Source of the DNA: Arenicola marina
Taxonomy: Eukaryota; Annelida; Polychaeta; Arenicolidae
Direction: 5' to 3'
Length of the DNA: 64,000 nucleotides
NCBI GenBank assembly: GCA_964019135.1
Contig: OZ025265.1
Span: 2,480,496-2,544,495, forward strand
Part shown: positions 28,999 to 40,500 of the stretch, piece after piece
Layout of the letters: every line of letters begins with the position of its first letter
How positions within the stretch are numbered: the stretch's first letter is position 1
Position numbers and translations under genes: made by a program
Notes under the pieces: model-generated
What the model was told of the DNA's origin: nothing
The model's input: only the letters and a program-made list of their open reading frames with translations
Database searches by the model: none

Positions 28999-29082
28999 GT
29001 CAGGATGGCCGAGCGGTCTAAGGCGCTGCGTTCAGGTCGCAGTCTGGTTCTCCAGGCGTGGGTTCGAATCCCACTTCTGACA
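28999..29082 (+). tRNA. tRNA-Leu(CAG)
   Basis: 84-nt tRNA without intron or encoded CCA. Acceptor GTCAGGA pairs with TTCTGAC; A box TGGCCGAGCGG; anticodon arm CTGCG-TTCAGGT-CGCAG with anticodon CAG; long class II variable arm closed by CTGG/CCAG; T-arm GTGGG-TTCGAAT-CCCAC carrying the B box; discriminator A. This is the array consensus. A T5 run starts about ten bases after the 3' end and can terminate Pol III. It charges leucine for CUG codons. Confidence 0.97.
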
Positions 29083-29276
29083 AATTGTATTTTTGGTCTC
29101 CACGTGTCCAGTTTAAGGCTTTGCACGACAGCGTTTTCTCTTTGTGGCCGACATATCGGAGCTTCAAATGCTTGGTTTTAATCTTTTTCCTAAAACAGTG
29201 CCAGTAATCATTTGTAAATGTGCAATATTACACAAATCCACCAATGAAAATCACCGTCGGGGCGGACTATTCATCA

Positions 29277-29360
29277 GTCAGGATGGCCGAGCGGTCTAAG
29301 GCGCTGCGTTCAGGTCGCAGTCTGGTTCTTCAGGCGTGGGTTCGAATCCGACTTCTGACA
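29277..29360 (+). tRNA. tRNA-Leu(CAG), variant
   Basis: Differs from consensus by C to T in the variable arm (still G-U pairable) and C to G in the 3' strand of the T-stem, giving one G-G mismatch. T6 terminator. Possibly weakened. Confidence 0.85.
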
Positions 29361-29554
29361 AATTATTTTTTGGTCTCCACGTGTCCAGTTTAAGGCTTTG
29401 CACGACAGCGTTTTCTCTTTGTGGCCGACATATCGGAACTTCAAATGCTTGGTGTTAATCTTTTTCCTAAAACAGAGCAAGTACTCATTTGTAAATGTAC
29501 AATATTAAACAAATCCACCGATGAAAATCACCGTCCAGGCCGCATGGTGCAGCA

Positions 29555-29638
29555 GTCAGGATGGTCGAGCGGTCTAAGGCGCTGCGTTCAGGTCGCAGTC
29601 TGGTTCTCCAGGCGTGGGTTCGAATCCCACTTCTGACA
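29555..29638 (+). tRNA. tRNA-Leu(CAG), variant
   Basis: A single C to T in the D-stem/A box (TGGTCGAGCGG). Otherwise consensus, with a T5 terminator. Confidence 0.9.
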
Positions 29639-29833
29639 AATTGTATTTTTGGTCTCCACGTGTCCAGTTTAAGGCTTTGCACGACAGCGTTTTCTCTTTG
29701 TGGCCGACATATCGGAGCTTCAAATGCTTGGTTTTAATCTTTTTCCTAAAACAGAAAAAGTAATCATTTGTAAATGTACAATATTAAACAAATTCACCAA
29801 CGAAAATCACCGTCGGGGCAGGACTATCCACAA

Positions 29834-29917
29834 GTCAGGATGGCCGAGCGGTCTAAGGCGCTGCGTTCAGGTCGCAGTCTGGTTCTCCAGGCGTGGGTTC
29901 GAATCCCACTTCTGACA
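29834..29917 (+). tRNA. tRNA-Leu(CAG)
   Basis: Consensus sequence with a T5 terminator; last simple unit before the HOR region. Confidence 0.97.
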
Positions 29918-30279
29918 AATTATATTTTTGGTCTCAACGTGTCCATTTTTAGGCTTTGCACGACAGCGTTTTCTATTTGTGGTCGACATATTCAAGCGTC
30001 ATACACTTGGTTGTAGTCTTTTTCCTAAAACAGTGCAAGTAATCATTTGTAAATGTACAATATTACACAAATCCACCAATGAAAATCACCGTCTGGGCAG
30101 GACTATCCACAAGTCAGGATGGCCAAGCGGCTAGCTCATGATAATCTGGCAAAGTTTCGGTAACTTTGTGACCGAAACATTGTTTCCGAAGTATCAACAT
30201 GTTTGAATTTGGGACACAAAGTTTCCACATCATTAGTATTACATGTACAACCAATGAGAAATCGAGATGTGGTCATGTG

Positions 30280-30490
30280 TGCTTTGTAATGCTTTTATTA
30301 CCGTAAATATAATCAATCTTATTAGACACGCATACATAACACTGCCGGCCGGCTCTCTCACTCTAGTTCAACTGACGTAGCCCTTTAATATTGACCTCTG
30401 ACATAACCCATGAACTCTGACGCACTGACCCATTTATAACCTTACTTCCGATCATAACGCACCCATACTCTCGCACCACATATCGTAACA
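30280..30490 (-). repeat. Gypsy 1 3' LTR
   Basis: 211 bp. It differs from its partner by a C in TGCTTTG and an A in GACACGC. Confidence 0.96.
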
Positions 30491-30730
30491 TCCTTTCTTT
30501 TTTGAAACTAACTCGTTTAGAGCCAAATGAACAGTTAATTTCTCAACATTGATAATAGGATAAATCACATCATTTCCGGCAGGCATGATGTGATAGTGCT
30601 TCGCGGTATGAAACACAACAAATATAATGGATATTATACAGGACATCCAAACAAAGTCACATCACCCAGTATACGCATTATTGTTCAAGAATGAGGTCAG
30701 TTTGTGCTGAAATGTCACTGGGGAAAGGGT

Positions 30731-33700
30731 TCATTCATAAACAACAAAGTCCTCGAATCTTTTCGGCCTCTGACGAGTTCGGCGGGGACGCTCCGCTGGC
30801 GCTGCGATGTCTCTGGCGCGTGAAGTCTCTGAATCGACGTTGGGTTGTACAGGAATCGATGTGTCCTGACGGACAGGTGCAGCGGCAACAGACGACTCCC
30901 GCAGCAGACTTTGCCGCGGAGTCGGAAGAGTATCCAGCTCAGGATGATCTGGTCCTTGATGCAGTTCTGCTTCATGCGTCTGCGGGTTGTCAATGTCAGC
31001 TGTCACAGTCTGCTTCCTGAGATGGACTCTATTTCTTCGATATTCACCCTGTTCATTACCTACACGGTAAGAGCGTTCATCTAGCCTCTGAAGGACCGTT
31101 GCAGGCTCCCATTCCTTTCTTCCAAGAACGAAAGGTTTCATTCTGATGCGATCACCTTCTTGTAGAGGGTACAGGTCCCGAACACTCCTGTTATAGTTAG
31201 AAGCGCTCCGTTGCTGTCTCTGAAGTTGTTGAGATTTCTCCTGCTCTACATTGATATTTGAAGGAGTGAGCAGCTTCGATGACATTGGGAGCAAAGTTCT
31301 CGTCCTTCGCCCCATCAGCCGTTGTACTGGACTACATTCATTAGGACCTGACGGTGAGTTCCTTAAGTCCAGGAGTGCCAGATATGGGTCTTGTTTACCT
31401 GCTAAGCACTTCCTGATGAGCCTCTTTGCTGTTTTGACGGCTGATTCCGCTTTTCCATTGGATTTGGGATATCCAGGACTTGATGTCTGATGTTCAATGT
31501 CCCATTTCTCAGTAAACTTTTTGAAAATATCACTTGTAAATTGAGGTCCATTGTCTGAGATCAACGTTGAGGGAGTCCCATATCGTGCGAAAAGTTGCTT
31601 TAACTTGTGGATCACAGTGGAACTCTTGGTGTCTTCACAATAGTCAATTTCCCAAAAGTTAGAGAAATAGTCCACTGTGATCAGATAATCCTTTCCTTTG
31701 ATCTCCATCATGTCTGTTCCAACCTTTTGCCAAGGCCTGTCTGAAAGCTCATGATTCATGAGTGTTTCCTGCTGTTGTGCAGTGTTGTATTTGCTGCATA
31801 TATCACAGGCTGAAATGAATTGCCTGAGATCTTGATTCATGCCTGGCCAATACACACATTCTCGGGCTCGTCTGAGGGAGGTCTCTATGCCGAGATGGGA
31901 TGCATGTATGGCTTGCATCACTTCTCTTCTCAGTCCTTGAGGGATGATTACTCTTTCTCCTTTGAAAAGGAGGCCGTCTTGTACTGACAGTTCATCACGC
32001 ACATGATAATAGGGCATAGCTGTTAGCACTACTTCTGATCTTTCGTTAGGCCACCCTGTCATTATCAGCTCTTTCAAGACGGCAAGGACATCATCTCTCA
32101 TTGTGTGGTCTCTGATCTTGTTCAACCTCTCCTGTCGAATTGGTAGGTGTTTCACCATGTTCACCATCTCAAATGACTTCTCATCTGCGGTTGTATCCAG
32201 ATGTGCCCGTGACAGTGCATCGGCGATATACATCTCTTTACCTGGACAGTACTGGAGGGTAAAGTCATACTGTTGTGTTCTCAGCATCATGCACTGTAGC
32301 CTTCTTGGTGCTTTGTTTAGTGGTTTCTTGATGATGCTTTCCAACGGTTTATGATCTGAATAAATAGTAGTGTCTCCCAAATGAGTATTGATGAAATTTA
32401 TTCAATGCGAAGAGGACAGCGAGCATTTCTTTTTCTATTTGGGCATATTTTTCTTCAGTGGTGGTCAGAGCCCGGCTCGCATAGCAGATGGGTTTGCCCT
32501 CTTGGAGTAAGCAACATCCTACCCCTGTGCTACTAGCATCACACTGTATTGCCAGTGGTTTCTCCTGATCATAGAATGCTAGGATTGGAGCTTTGGTGAC
32601 TAGCTCCTTCATTTTCTTAAATGCCTCTTCTTGATCCTTCTCCCATCTCCATTCAGCATCTTTGCAGGTCAGTTGCCTGAGGGGCTTCAAGACATCTGAC
32701 CGAGACGGAAGAAATCTGGACAAGTAGTTGATCATTCCACAGATTGATTGCACCTCTGTGACAGTTGCGGGAGGTTTCATTTCCATAATTGCTTCTATTT
32801 TAAGCATGTCAGGCTTTAGTCCATCCTGGGTAATAGTGTGTCCATGGAAAGTCACTTGCTTTTGTTTGATCTCCGTTTTGTTCTCATTAAGCCTTATTCC
32901 ATGCTTGATGCATCTTTCAAGCAGGCTTTTCAGGTTCTTGTCGTGATCCATTTCTGCAGTTTCTTCATTTGTTCCACATCCATATACTAGAATGTCATCA
33001 GCGATACAAAACACACCTGGTAAGTTCTCCAAGGCCACCTGGAGCCTTTTTTGGAAGATTTCACTGCTTACTTTCAATCCGAAGGGCAGTCGTTTCCACC
33101 GATATCTTCCAAAAGGAGTTTGAAAGGTTGTGAGGAAGCTGGATTCCTTGTCTAGCACACAATGCCAATATCCATTTCTGAGGTCGAATTTGGAAAATAC
33201 CTTGGCATTATTTAGCTCCGGGAGTATATCATCTAGCGTCAGCAGAGGATGGTGTTCTCGCTTGAGTGCTTGGTTTAAAGCATTGGGGTCGATACAAATC
33301 CGAATGTCCCCATTCTTTTTGGTGCCTATTGCCATCCGGCTGACCCATTCTGTCGGTTTGTCCACTTTGGCGATGACATCCTTTTCCTCAAGCTGCTTCA
33401 GCTTAGCTTCCACTTTGTTCTTCAAACTCACTGGGACCCTGTATGATGATATTGCAGTTGGCTGTTTTGTGTCATCTATTGTGAGGTGGACTGTACCAGG
33501 GAGAGTCCCTAGTTCCTCATTGAAAACATCTTCATTCGCTGATATAATGTCTTTAACACTGCTGATGTTTTCATAATTCACTGTTATTAGTCCCATCTGT
33601 TCACATGCTCGTTTGCCAAGCAGTGGAGTCAACGGCTCATCCACGACCATGAATTCCACAGAATATTTCTTCTTGTTTTTACAATTTCGGATAACAGTGC

Positions 33701-34730
33701 GGCACTTTCCTACAGTGGTCATTTCGGAAGAGTTCCACATTTTGAGTTTGGTGGTGCAGGGAGTAATGGTAAGTCCTCTCACCATCTCTTCTTGAATTAC
33801 ATTTACACTGGCTCCACTGTCCACCTGAAATCTAGCCACATTTCCATTGATTTCCATGTCTGCCATAATGTCCTTGCTTTTTCCACATGTACTCAGTTTC
33901 ATAATCATTTCAATTTCAGAATCAGATTCTTCAGATTCTTCTTCCTTTTGGACAGAATGTATTTTCTTGGTTCGTTTCATGTTTTTTGATAAACACTTCA
34001 CTGCAAAGTGGTTTTTTAACCCACATTTTGAACAAGTTTTTCCATATGCCGGACATCTCTCTATGCTCCAGACATGTTTGTTACCACAGAATTTGCATTC
34101 ACGCAGCTCTTTATCCTCTCTTCTTTGTTTTAGTTTGGGTCGAACTCCATGAATTGCAATATCTCCGGTTTCTTCTTTGAAGATATCCATGTTTTTATTT
34201 GCCATTTGATGTGCAATACAAAATCTTATTGTCTTCTCCAGCGTGAGATCCTCTTCTTTCAAAAGTTTTTCCCTTAAATGAGTATCACAACAACCAAATA
34301 CGATTTAGTCTCTTATTAGCTTTTCTTTCTGGTCCTCGTAATTACAGTCTTTCGAAAGAATTTTGAGATGAGTTACGAAAGAGTCCAGAGGTTCACCTGG
34401 CTTCTGTTTGCATTGATGAAACTTGTACCTTGCAGCTAATTCATTTTTTCGAGAGGTGAAATATCCATCGAATTTCTCCAACACTTTTTTAAGGTTGTTA
34501 GCTTCGTCATTTTCCCCTTCTGCAGGTTCAGGGAATTCAAAGGAATTATAAATTTCCAATATTTCATCACCTCCACACGTAAGCAGAATTGCAACCTTCT
34601 CTTCATCTGTTTTGTTATTACATCCACTTGCCAATATATATAGGTTGAACTTTTGTTTGAATAGTTTCCATGCTTGCTCTGTATCACCCATTAGTGATAG
34701 TCTATCTGGTGGGCTGAGTGATTGAGCCAT
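30731..34730 (-). pseudogene. Gypsy 1 gag-pol, one nonsense codon and one frameshift
   Basis: Gag starts at 34730 (MAQSLSPPDR) and is stopped by TAA at 34305-34307, where copy 3 has CAA (Gln). The frame reopens to 32349 with a CCHC knuckle (CSKCGLKNHFAVKC), aspartic protease VDSGAS, RT (SKFDLRNGYW; active site IADDILVYG) and the start of RNase H (QCDASSTG). A 2-bp deletion near 32375 then shifts the frame. RNase H end and integrase run 32380-30731: H159-H162-C192-C195 zinc site, catalytic D223, D276 and E312 (D-x35-E), then a GPY/F-like C-terminal module. The proteins resemble Mag/SURL-type Gypsy elements by eye only. Confidence 0.92.
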
Positions 34731-34832
34731 AATTTCAATTTTCCGGCTTTACCTTGTTCTGTTATTTGCTCTTGTATGTTTCTTCTCTGTGTCTTGTTCC
34801 TGTTTCTATTTACGTCTCCTTGGCTGCCACCA

Positions 34833-35043
34833 TGTTTTGTAATGCTTTTATTACCGTAAATATAATCAATCTTATTAGACGCGCATACATAACACTGCCG
34901 GCCGGCTCTCTCACTCTAGTTCAACTGACGTAGCCCTTTAATATTGACCTCTGACATAACCCATGAACTCTGACGCACTGACCCATTTATAACCTTACTT
35001 CCGATCATAACGCACCCATACTCTCGCACCACATATCGTAACA
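34833..35043 (-). repeat. Gypsy 1 5' LTR
   Basis: 211 bp, TGTTTTG...CGTAACA. The primer-binding site adjoins it on the left, with no spacer. Confidence 0.96.
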
Positions 35044-35447
35044 ATGTGATTTGGGAATCATGTGACTTCTCTGCGAGTCTCAGCCATGGTGGAATATTGG
35101 CGCCAAATTTAAGGGGTTAAGGGGTGCGAGTCTCGGATCAGATGTATCCTAAAAAAGTTACCGAAATTTTTTAGATGTATCATGGCCTTAAGGCGCTGCG
35201 TTCAGGTCGCAGTCTGGTTCTCCAGGCGTGGATTCCAATCCCACTTCTGACAAGGGATATTTTTGGTCACCATGTGTCCAGATTGAGACATTGCACTACA
35301 TGGTTTTCTCTTTGTGGCCGACATATCGGAACTTCAAATGCTTGGTGTTAATCTTTTTCCTAAAACAGAGCAAGTAATCATTTGTAAATGTACAATATTA
35401 AACAAATTCACCGATGAAAATCATCGTCGGGGCAGGACTATCCACGA

Positions 35448-35532
35448 GTCAGGATGGCCCGAGCGGTCTAAGGCGCTGCGTTCAGGTCGCAGTCTGGTTC
35501 TCCAGGCGTGGGTTCCAATCCCACTTCTGACA
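35448..35532 (+). pseudogene. tRNA-Leu(CAG) with extra C and altered T-loop
   Basis: 85 nt. An inserted C gives GGCCCGAGCGG in the D-arm/A box, and the T-loop is TTCCAAT instead of TTCGAAT. Both Pol III promoter boxes and the tertiary fold are affected, so it is probably not a functional gene. T5 run downstream. Confidence 0.85.
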
Positions 35533-35727
35533 AATGATATTTTTGGTCACCATGTGTCCAGTTTGAGACATTGCACTACATGGTTTTCTCTTTGTGGCCC
35601 ACACATCGGAACTTCAAATGCTTGGTGTTAATCTTTTTCCTAAAACAGAGAAAGTAATCATTTGTAAATTTACAATATTAAACAAATTCACCAATGAAAA
35701 TCATCGTCGGGGCAGGACTATCCACAA

Positions 35728-35811
35728 GTCAGGATGGCCGAGCGGTCTAAGGCGCTGCGTTCAGGTCGCAGTCTGGTTCTCCAGGCGTGGGTTCGAATCC
35801 CACTTCTGACA
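35728..35811 (+). tRNA. tRNA-Leu(CAG)
   Basis: Consensus body, but the trailer reads AATTATATTCTTGG, with no T4 run until about 50 nt further on. The 548-bp insertion follows. Confidence 0.93.
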
Positions 35812-35936
35812 AATTATATTCTTGGTCTCCACGTGTCCAGTTTAAGGCTTTGCACGACAGCGTTTTCTATTTGTGGTCGGCATATTCAAACGTCATATAC
35901 TTGGTTGTTGTCTTTTTCCTAAAACAGCGCAAGTAA

Positions 35937-36504
35937 TCCCACTTCTGACAAATTATGGCGAACGCAAGCGAGCTCTTAAGGTAACATGCATGCATATTCA
36001 AATTCCACTTCAAGCATAGGCTTAGGACTTTCATTTCGCGCAACAGCTCCCATAAGACGTTTTCGGATTCGGAGTAAATATCAGCTGTACCTAAATGTAT
36101 TCAAGCAAAGAGAGATCGAAGCATATCATATCATGTCTTTAATAATTAAATCAGCTGCCCCACAAAATTAACGAATAAATGATTCAATGTTAACAATGGA
36201 TTTATACTTAACATTAAAGTTAAAATTTATAATTGATGCGCTAAATGTCTGTTGCCAATCTCCAAGGATAGCATATTGAGTAGTTGTGACGTCAAAATGT
36301 TATAAACATGACGTCACAATGGGAGTTCCTAAGCAACCGAATGATATGTCACAAGCACGGGCATGGTATACTTTATCCCGCCAAAGATTGCTTGATGGCA
36401 AACCGAAGTGAGTTTAATTTTGAAAAAATTAATCTAAATGTATCCCCTCGAAAAAGCTGAATTAATAAATATACGCTCGCATTTTTTAGGTAGCACCTAT
36501 CCAT
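35937..36504. mobile_element. 548-bp insertion (35957-36504) after a 14-nt tRNA-Leu remnant
   Basis: The array spacer is cut at AAGTAATC and joined to the tRNA 3' end CCCACTTCTGACA. Six bases later unrelated DNA starts (GGCGAACGCAAGCGAGC) and ends at ACCTATCCAT. ATTAT stands on both sides and the spacer then resumes at the homologous place, which indicates an insertion with a 5-bp duplication. It has no ORF and no clear terminal inverted repeats. An internal inverted repeat TTGTGACGTCA/TGACGTCACAA (36284-36319) carries two CRE palindromes. Element type unknown. Confidence 0.75.
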
Positions 36505-36686
36505 ATTATTTGTGATCTCCACGTGTCTAGTTTAGGGCTTTGCACGACAGCGTTTTCTATTTGTGGCCGACATATTCAAGCGTCATATAGTCTTTTTCGT
36601 AAAACAGAAAAAGTAATCATTTGTAAATGTACAATATTAAACAAATTCACCAACGAAAATCACCGTCGGGGCAGGACTATCCACAA

Positions 36687-36770
36687 GTCAGGATGGCCGA
36701 GCGGTCTAAGGCGCTGCGTTCAGGTCGCAGTCTGGTTCTCCAGGCGTGGGTTCGAATCCCACTTCTGACA
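36687..36770 (+). tRNA. tRNA-Leu(CAG)
   Basis: Consensus body, T5 terminator. Confidence 0.97.
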
Positions 36771-37132
36771 AATTATATTTTTGGTCTCAACGTGTCCATT
36801 TTTAGGCTTTGCACGACAGCGTTTTCTATTTGTGGTCGACATATTCAAGCGTCATACACTTGGTTGTAGTCTTTATCCTAAAACAGTGCAAGTAATCATT
36901 TGTAAATGTACAATATTACACAAATCCACCAATGAAAATCACCGTCTGGGCAGGACTATCCACAAGTCAGGATGGCCAAGCGGTTAGCTCATGATAATCT
37001 GGCAAAGTTTCGGTAACTTTGTGACCGAAACATTGTTTCCGAAGTATCAACATGTTTGAATTTGGGACACAAAGTTTCCACATCATTAGTATTACATGTA
37101 CAACCAATGAGAAATCGAGATGTGGTCATGTG

Positions 37133-37343
37133 TGTTTTGTAATGCTTTTATTACCGTAAATATAATCAATCTTATTAGACACGCATACATAACACTGCCG
37201 GCCGGCTCTCTCACTCTAGTTCAACTGACGTAGCCCTTTAATATTGACCTCTGACATAACCCATGAACTCTGACGCACTGACCCATTTATAACCTTACTT
37301 CCGATCATAACGCACCCATACTCTCGCACCACATATCGTAACA
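37133..37343 (-). repeat. Gypsy 2 3' LTR
   Basis: 211 bp. It has TGTTTTG where Gypsy 1 has TGCTTTG, so that change arose after the duplication or was removed by conversion. Confidence 0.96.
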
Positions 37344-37583
37344 TCCTTCCTTTTTTGAAACTAACTCGTTTAGAGCCAAATGAACAGTTAATTTCTCAAC
37401 ATTGATAATAGGATAAATCACATCATTTCCGGCAGGCATGATGTGATAGTGCTTCGCGGTATGAAACACAACAAATATAATGGATATTATACAGGACATC
37501 CAAACAAAGTCACATCACCCAGTATACGCATTATTGTTCAAGAATGAGGTCAGTTTGTGCTGAAATGTCACTGGGGAAAGGGT

Positions 37584-40500
37584 TCATTCATAAACAACAA
37601 AGTCCTCGAATCTTTTCGGCCTCTGACGAGTTCGGCGGGGACGCTCCGCTGGCGCTGCGATGTCTCTGGCGCGTGAAGTCTCTGAATCGACGTTGGGTTG
37701 TACAGGAATCGATGTGTCCTGACGGACAGGTGCAGCGGCAACAGACGACTCCCGCAGCAGACTTTGCCGCGGAGTCGGAAGAGTATCCAGCTCAGGATGA
37801 TCTGGTCCTTGATGCAGTTCTGCTTCATGCGTCTGCGGGTTGTCAATGTCAGCTGTCACAGTCTGCTTCCTGAGATGGACTCTATTTCTTCGATATTCAC
37901 CCTGTTCATTACCTACACGGTAAGAGCGTTCATCTAGCCTCTGAAGGACCGTTGCAGGCTCCCATTCCTTTCTTCCAAGAACGAAAGGTTTCATTCTGAT
38001 GCGATCACCTTCTTGTAGAGGGTACAGGTCCCGAACACTCCTGTTATAGTAAGAAGCGCTCCGTTACTGTCTCTGAAGTTGTTGAGATTTCTCCTGCTCT
38101 ACATTGATATTTGAAGGAGTGAGCAGCTTCGATGACATTGGGAGCAAAGTTCTCGTCCTTCGCCCCATCAGCCGTTGTACTGGACTACATTCATTAGGAC
38201 CTGACGGTGAGTTCCTTAAGTCCAGGAGTGCCAGATATGGGTCTTGTTTACCTGCTAAGCACTTCCTGATGAGCCTCTTTGCTGTTTTGACGGCTGATTC
38301 CGCTTTTCCATTGGATTTGGGATATCCAGGACTTGATGTCTGATGTTCAATGTCCCATTTCTCAGTAAACTTTTTGAAAATATCACTTGTAAATTGAGGT
38401 CCATTGTCTGAGATCAACGTTGAGGGAGTCCCATATCGTGCGAAAAGTTGCTTTAACTTGTGGATCACAGTGGAACTCTTGGTGTCTTCACAATAGTCAA
38501 TTTCCCAAAAGTTAGAGAAATAGTCCACTGTGATCAGATAATCCTTTCCTTTGATCTCCATCATGTCTGTTCCAACCTTTTGCCAAGGCCTGTCTGAAAG
38601 CTCATGATTCATGAGTGTTTCCTGCTGTTGTGCAGTGTTGTATTTGCTGCATATATCACAGGCTGAAATGAATTGCGTGAGATCTTGATTCATGCCTGGC
38701 CAATACACACATTCTCGGGCTCGTCTGAGGGAGGTCTCTATGCCAAGATGGGATGCATGTATGGCTTGCATCACTTCTCTTCTCAGTCCTTGAGGGATGA
38801 TTACTCTTTCTCCTTTGAAAAGGAGGCCGTCTTGTACTGACAGTTCATCACGCACATGATAATAGGGCATAGCTGTTAGCACTACTTCTGATCTTTCGTT
38901 AGGCCACCCTGTCATTATCAGCTCTTTCAAGACGGCAAGGACATCATCTCTCATTGTGTGGTCTCTGATCTTGTTCAACCTCTCCTGTCGAATTGGTAGG
39001 TGTTTCACCATGTTCACCATCTCAAATGACTTCTCATCTGCGGTTGTATCCAGATGTGCCCGTGACAGTGCATCGGCGATATACATCTCTTTACCTGGAC
39101 AGTACTGGAGGGTAAAGTCATACTGTTGTGTTCTCAGCATCATGCACTGTAGCCTTCTTGGTGCTTTGTTTAGTGGTTTCTTGATGATGCTTTCCAACGG
39201 TTTATGATCTGAATAAATAGTAGTGTCTCCCAAATGAGTATTGATGAAATTTATTCAATGCGAAGAGGACAGCGAGCATTTCTTTTTCTATTTGGGCATA
39301 TTTTTCTTCAGTGGTGGTCAGAGCCCGGCTCGCATAGCAGATGGGTTTGCCCTCTTGGAGTAAGCAACATCCTACCCCTGTGCTACTAGCATCACACTGT
39401 ATTGCCAGTGGTTTCTCCTGATCATAGAATGCTAGGATTGGAGCTTTGGTGACTAGCTCCTTCATTTTCTTAAATGCCTCTTCTTGATCCTTCTCCCATC
39501 TCCATTCAGCATCTTTGCAGGTCAGTTGCCTGAGGGGCTTCAAGACATCTGACAGAGACGGAAGAAATCTGGACAAGTAGTTGATCATTCCACAGATTGA
39601 TTGCACATCTGTGACAGTTGCGGGAGGTTTCATTTCCATAATTGCTTCTATTTTAAGCATGTCAGGCTTTAGTCCATCCTGGGTAATAGTGTGTCCATGG
39701 AAAGTCACTTGCTTTTGTTTGATCTCCGTTTTGTTCTCATTAAGCCTTATTCCATGCTTGATGCATCTTTCAAGCAGGCTTTTCAGGTTCTTGTCGTGAT
39801 CCATTTCTGCAGTTTCTTCATTTGTTCCACATCCATATACTAGAATGTCATCAGCGATACAAAACACACCTGGTAAGTTCTCCAAGGCCACCTGGAGCCT
39901 TTTTTGGAAGATTTCACTGCTTACTTTCAATCCGAAGGGCAGTCGTTTCCACCGATATCTTCCAAAAGGAGTTTGAAAGGTTGTGATGAAGCTGGATTCC
40001 TTGTCTAGCACACAATGCCAATATCCATTTCTGAGGTCGAATTTGGAAAATACCTTGGCATTATTTAGCTCCGGGAGTATATCATCTAGCGTCAGCAGAG
40101 GATGGTGTTCTCGCTTGAGTGCTTGGTTTAAAGCATTGGGGTCGATACAAATCCGAATGTCCCCATTCTTTTTGGTGCCTATTGCCATCCGGCTGACCCA
40201 TTCTGTCGGTTTGTCCACTTTGGCGATGACATCCTTTTCCTCAAGCTGCTTCAGCTTAGCTTCCACTTTGTTCTTCAAACTCACTGGGACCCTGTATGAT
40301 GATATTGCAGTTGGCTGTTTTGTGTCATCTATTGTGAGGTGGACTGTACCAGGGAGAGTCCCTAGTTCCTCATTGAAAACATCTTCATTCGCTGATATAA
40401 TGTCTTTAACACTGCTGATGTTTTTATAATTCACTGTTATTAGTCCCATCTGTTCACATGCTCGTTTGCCAAGCAGTGGAGTCAACGGCTCATCCACGAC

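Larger units (their letters stand above)
30280..35043 (-). mobile_element. Ty3/Gypsy retrotransposon, copy 1
   Basis: 4,764 bp with two 211-bp LTRs (TG...CA) and a 5-bp target duplication ATGTG at 30275-30279 and 35044-35048. Element orientation is minus. A polypurine tract (AAAAAAGAAAGGA) adjoins the 3' LTR, and a primer-binding site starting TGGTGGCAGC lies directly after the 5' LTR. Gene order gag-PR-RT-RH-IN with no env defines Metaviridae. It is inserted in the MITE that splits a tRNA-Leu. The LTRs differ at two sites. Confidence 0.96.
30113..35252 (+). pseudogene. Split tRNA-Leu, HOR 1: 5' half / MITE / Gypsy 1 / MITE / 3' half
   Basis: The 18-nt 5' half (GTCAGGATGGCCAAGCGG) is cut in the D-loop. 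A 285-bp MITE follows (30134-30279 plus 35049-35187), itself interrupted by Gypsy copy 1. The 65-nt 3' half (35188-35252) has a degraded B box (GGATTCCAATCC). Here the 3 bp left of the MITE read CTA instead of the TTA seen in the other HORs. Confidence 0.92.
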
